Position numbers and translations under genes: made by a program
Assembly (NCBI RefSeq): GCF_046267875.1
Contig: NZ_CP176502.1
Span: 1,612,001-1,676,000 of the forward strand
From: Mannheimia glucosida
Lineage (GTDB): Bacteria; Pseudomonadota; Gammaproteobacteria; Enterobacterales; Pasteurellaceae
DNA length: 64,000 bases
Reading direction: 5' to 3'
Notes under the pieces: generated by a model
What the model saw: the letters and a program-made list of their open reading frames with translations, nothing else
What the model was told of the DNA's origin: nothing
Databases searched by the model: none
Part shown: positions 62,363-64,000 of the stretch, piece by piece
Layout: every line of letters begins with the position of its first letter
How positions within the stretch are numbered: position 1 is the first letter of the stretch

Positions 62363-63610
62363 TTACATATTGGCAATAATGTCTTGTGCAAATTCTGAGG
62401 TTGAGCGTAGAGTTGCTCTCTCCAACATTTCCGCAAAATCAAAGGTTACGGTTTTATTTGCAATGGTTTTAGACACGGCTTTTACCACTAAATCCGCTGC
62501 CTCAACCCAGCCTAAATGGCGTAACATCATTTCCCCACTTAAAATTAACGACCCCGGATTGCCTTTATTTTGCCCTGCAATTTTAGGGGCTGTGCCGTGT
62601 GTCGCTTCAAAAATAGCTGCTTCAAACCCAATATTCGCCCCCGGGGAAATACCAATACCTCCTACTTGAGCGGCTAAAGCATCAGAAATATAGTCACCGT
62701 TTAAATTCAGGGTAGCAATTACATCATATTCGGCCGGGTGTAATAAAATTTCTTGTAAAAACGCATCAGCAATACTGTCTTTAATAATGATTTCTTCGCC
62801 GGTTTTCGGATTGGTTAAGCTCATCCAAGGGCCTTTATCAATTAATTTTGCTCCAAATTCTTCGGCAACTTGATAGCCCCACTCTTTAAATGCCCCTTCG
62901 GTAAATTTCATAATGTTACCTTTATGCACCAGAGTCAGCGATTTACGGTTGTTATCAATCACATATTGTAATGCTGCTCGCACCAAACGTTGTGTGCCTT
63001 GCTTAGAAACCGGCTTAATTCCGATACCGCAATCTTCGGTAAAGCGGATTTTTTTCACGCCCATCTCTTGTTGTAAGAATTGAATCACTTTATTAGCTTC
63101 AGGCGAACCGGCAACCCATTCTACGCCGGCATAAATATCTTCCGAGTTTTCACGGAAAATGACCATATCCACCAGCTCAGGGTGTTTAACCGGGCTTGGC
63201 GTACCGTCATAATAACGAATTGGGCGTAAGCAGTTGTATAAATCTAATCCTTGACGCATTGCAACATTTAATGAACGAATACCACCACCCACCGGTGTCA
63301 TTAACGGACCTTTAATCGCCACGTGATATTGGCGGATAAGCTCTAGGGTTTCATCCGGCAACCAAGTGTTCTCGCCATATAATTTATTCGCCTTTTCACC
63401 TGCGTAAATTTCCATCCAAGCAATTTTTCGCTTGCCTTGATAGGCTTTTTCAACCGCAGCATCTAACACTGCTTTCATTGCAGGAGTAACATCAACACCG
63501 ATGCCGTCACCTTCAATAAATGGAATAATCGGATTATCAGGTACTTTTAGAGAACCGTCTTGGTTTAGTTGAATAGTTTCGCCTTGTGGAATTGAGACTT
63601 GTGTTTGCAT
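62363..63610 (-). CDS. icd: Isocitrate dehydrogenase (NADP)
   Basis: 415 residues, very close to E. coli Icd. IPFIEGDGIGVDVTPAM, GGGIRSLNVAMRQGLDLYNC (substrate loop; SLNVAMRQ includes the phosphorylatable Ser) and NLNGDYISDALAAQVGGIG are characteristic. The start at 63610 (MQTQVSIP) has a GAGG site; a longer frame to 63649 is not needed. It leads the icd-acnB operon and is divergent from gltA. Confidence 0.97.
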   Translation of the reverse strand: MQTQVSIPQGETIQLNQDGSLKVPDNPIIPFIEGDGIGVDVTPAMKAVLDAAVEKAYQGKRKIAWMEIYAGEKANKLYGENTWLPDETLELIRQYHVAIKGPLMTPVGGGIRSLNVAMRQGLDLYNCLRPIRYYDGTPSPVKHPELVDMVIFRENSEDIYAGVEWVAGSPEANKVIQFLQQEMGVKKIRFTEDCGIGIKPVSKQGTQRLVRAALQYVIDNNRKSLTLVHKGNIMKFTEGAFKEWGYQVAEEFGAKLIDKGPWMSLTNPKTGEEIIIKDSIADAFLQEILLHPAEYDVIATLNLNGDYISDALAAQVGGIGISPGANIGFEAAIFEATHGTAPKIAGQNKGNPGSLILSGEMMLRHLGWVEAADLVVKAVSKTIANKTVTFDFAEMLERATLRSTSEFAQDIIANM

Positions 63611-63724
63611 TTGGTTTACCTCGTAGTGACGAAAAATGAATGTTGACAAGAAGAGAACAATGGATTAACTATAAACAGTAAATTTCTAAATGTAAATAAA
63701 ACAGACTATGCCGAAAAGGATATT

Positions 63725-63740
63725 TGTGATCTAACGCACA
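63725..63740. promoter_or_regulatory. CRP-like site between icd and gltA
   Basis: TGTGATCTAACGCACA matches TGTGA-N6-TCACA except for one base (GCACA). It lies 115 bases before icd and 90 before gltA, so it could serve either. Confidence 0.5.
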
Positions 63741-63829
63741 TTTATGTAAATAAAATGTAAAAAATCATTGTAGTTTGATCAGAAATCATCTAGTTTATCT
63801 TCTAAATCCAAAATAAACAGGAGTAACTT

Positions 63830-64000
63830 ATGTCTAAAGCAACACTCACACTCGAAACGGGTGAAACACTTGAACTCAATATACAAAAAGGGAGTTTAGG
63901 CTATCAAACTGTTGATATTCAGCCTTTTTTAAAGCATAAGTTGTTTGCTTATGATCCCGGATTGGTTTCGACTGCAGTATGCCAATCCAATATCACTTAT
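63830..64000 (+). CDS. gltA: Citrate synthase, 3' truncated by the window
   Basis: The frame is open from the ATG at 63830, behind an AGGAG site, to the last base (57 codons). MSKATLTLETGETLELNIQK and the following VDIQPFLKH...FAYDPGLVSTAVCQSNIT match the N-terminus of hexameric citrate synthase (E. coli FTYDPGFTSTASCESKIT). It is divergent from icd-acnB, so the three enzymes leading from oxaloacetate to 2-oxoglutarate are encoded side by side. Confidence 0.94.
   Translation, partial: MSKATLTLETGETLELNIQKGSLGYQTVDIQPFLKHKLFAYDPGLVSTAVCQSNITY

Noticed and set aside
1..64000. tRNA or rRNA genes, CRISPR arrays, insertion sequences and prophage
   Set aside because: Looked for and not seen by eye; a tRNAscan and repeat search would be decisive.

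Overview
The window is chromosomal DNA of a gammaproteobacterium of the family Pasteurellaceae. The strongest evidence is the DNA uptake word ACAAGCGGT (or ACCGCTTGT), which occurs dozens of times, often as inverted pairs between genes. This is the dialect of the Actinobacillus pleuropneumoniae / Mannheimia / Bibersteinia side of the family, not the Haemophilus influenzae word AAGTGCGGT. Gene orders such as lrp-ftsK, sspAB, ygdD-rlmM, purE-purK and ackA-pta, and the protein sequences themselves, agree with this. I cannot name the species. I saw no rRNA, tRNA, CRISPR array, insertion sequence or prophage, and gene density is high.

Layout. 1-3.6 kb: the 3' part of rnm, then an iron-uptake operon read leftwards (EfeO-like M75 protein, Tat-exported EfeB peroxidase, and a lone FTR1-type periplasmic domain without its permease). 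3.6-6.2 kb: uvrB and a small membrane protein. 6.3-9 kb: purE-asparaginase-purK under a PurR box. 9-12.6 kb: sspAB, an orphan ABC binding protein, a YeaQ-type membrane protein and a LysR regulator. 12.7-18.5 kb: topA; yvcK, perM and a methyltransferase; and arfA, a 57-residue ribosome-rescue gene whose stop codon overlaps the foot of its terminator hairpin. 18.6-28 kb: bioD, a ROK regulator, rnd, lrp-ftsK, ypfJ, aroG and tsaB.

28-34.2 kb is the most distinctive region. A TSUP anion carrier is divergent from a short Crp/Fnr-type regulator. Next to them is a set of sodium:solute symporter, cytoplasmic sulfatase and anaerobic sulfatase maturase, preceded by a perfect CRP site. Together these look like an import-then-desulfate route for a small sulfated compound. 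Both intercistronic gaps in this set carry perfect hairpins with three-base loops, and a similar array lies near 38.3 kb.

34.3-48 kb: tdk, zapB, glpX, an XRE regulator with three half-sites of a candidate operator, pepP, a DUF1508 protein, argA, a DMT transporter, ilvIH, can and ackA-pta. 48-64 kb: cpdB, nadV (nicotinamide salvage), dapB-metB, ygdD-rlmM, a SulP carrier, a cytoplasmic BisC-type molybdoenzyme, and icd-acnB divergent from gltA, the latter cut by the window end. gltA, acnB and icd together give the oxidative branch from oxaloacetate and acetyl-CoA to 2-oxoglutarate.

Most of the window is conserved housekeeping. The points of interest are regulatory: CRP, Fur-like, PurR and Fnr-like sites, hairpin arrays, uptake-sequence terminators, the arfA 3' end, the sulfatase route and the permease-less efe operon.
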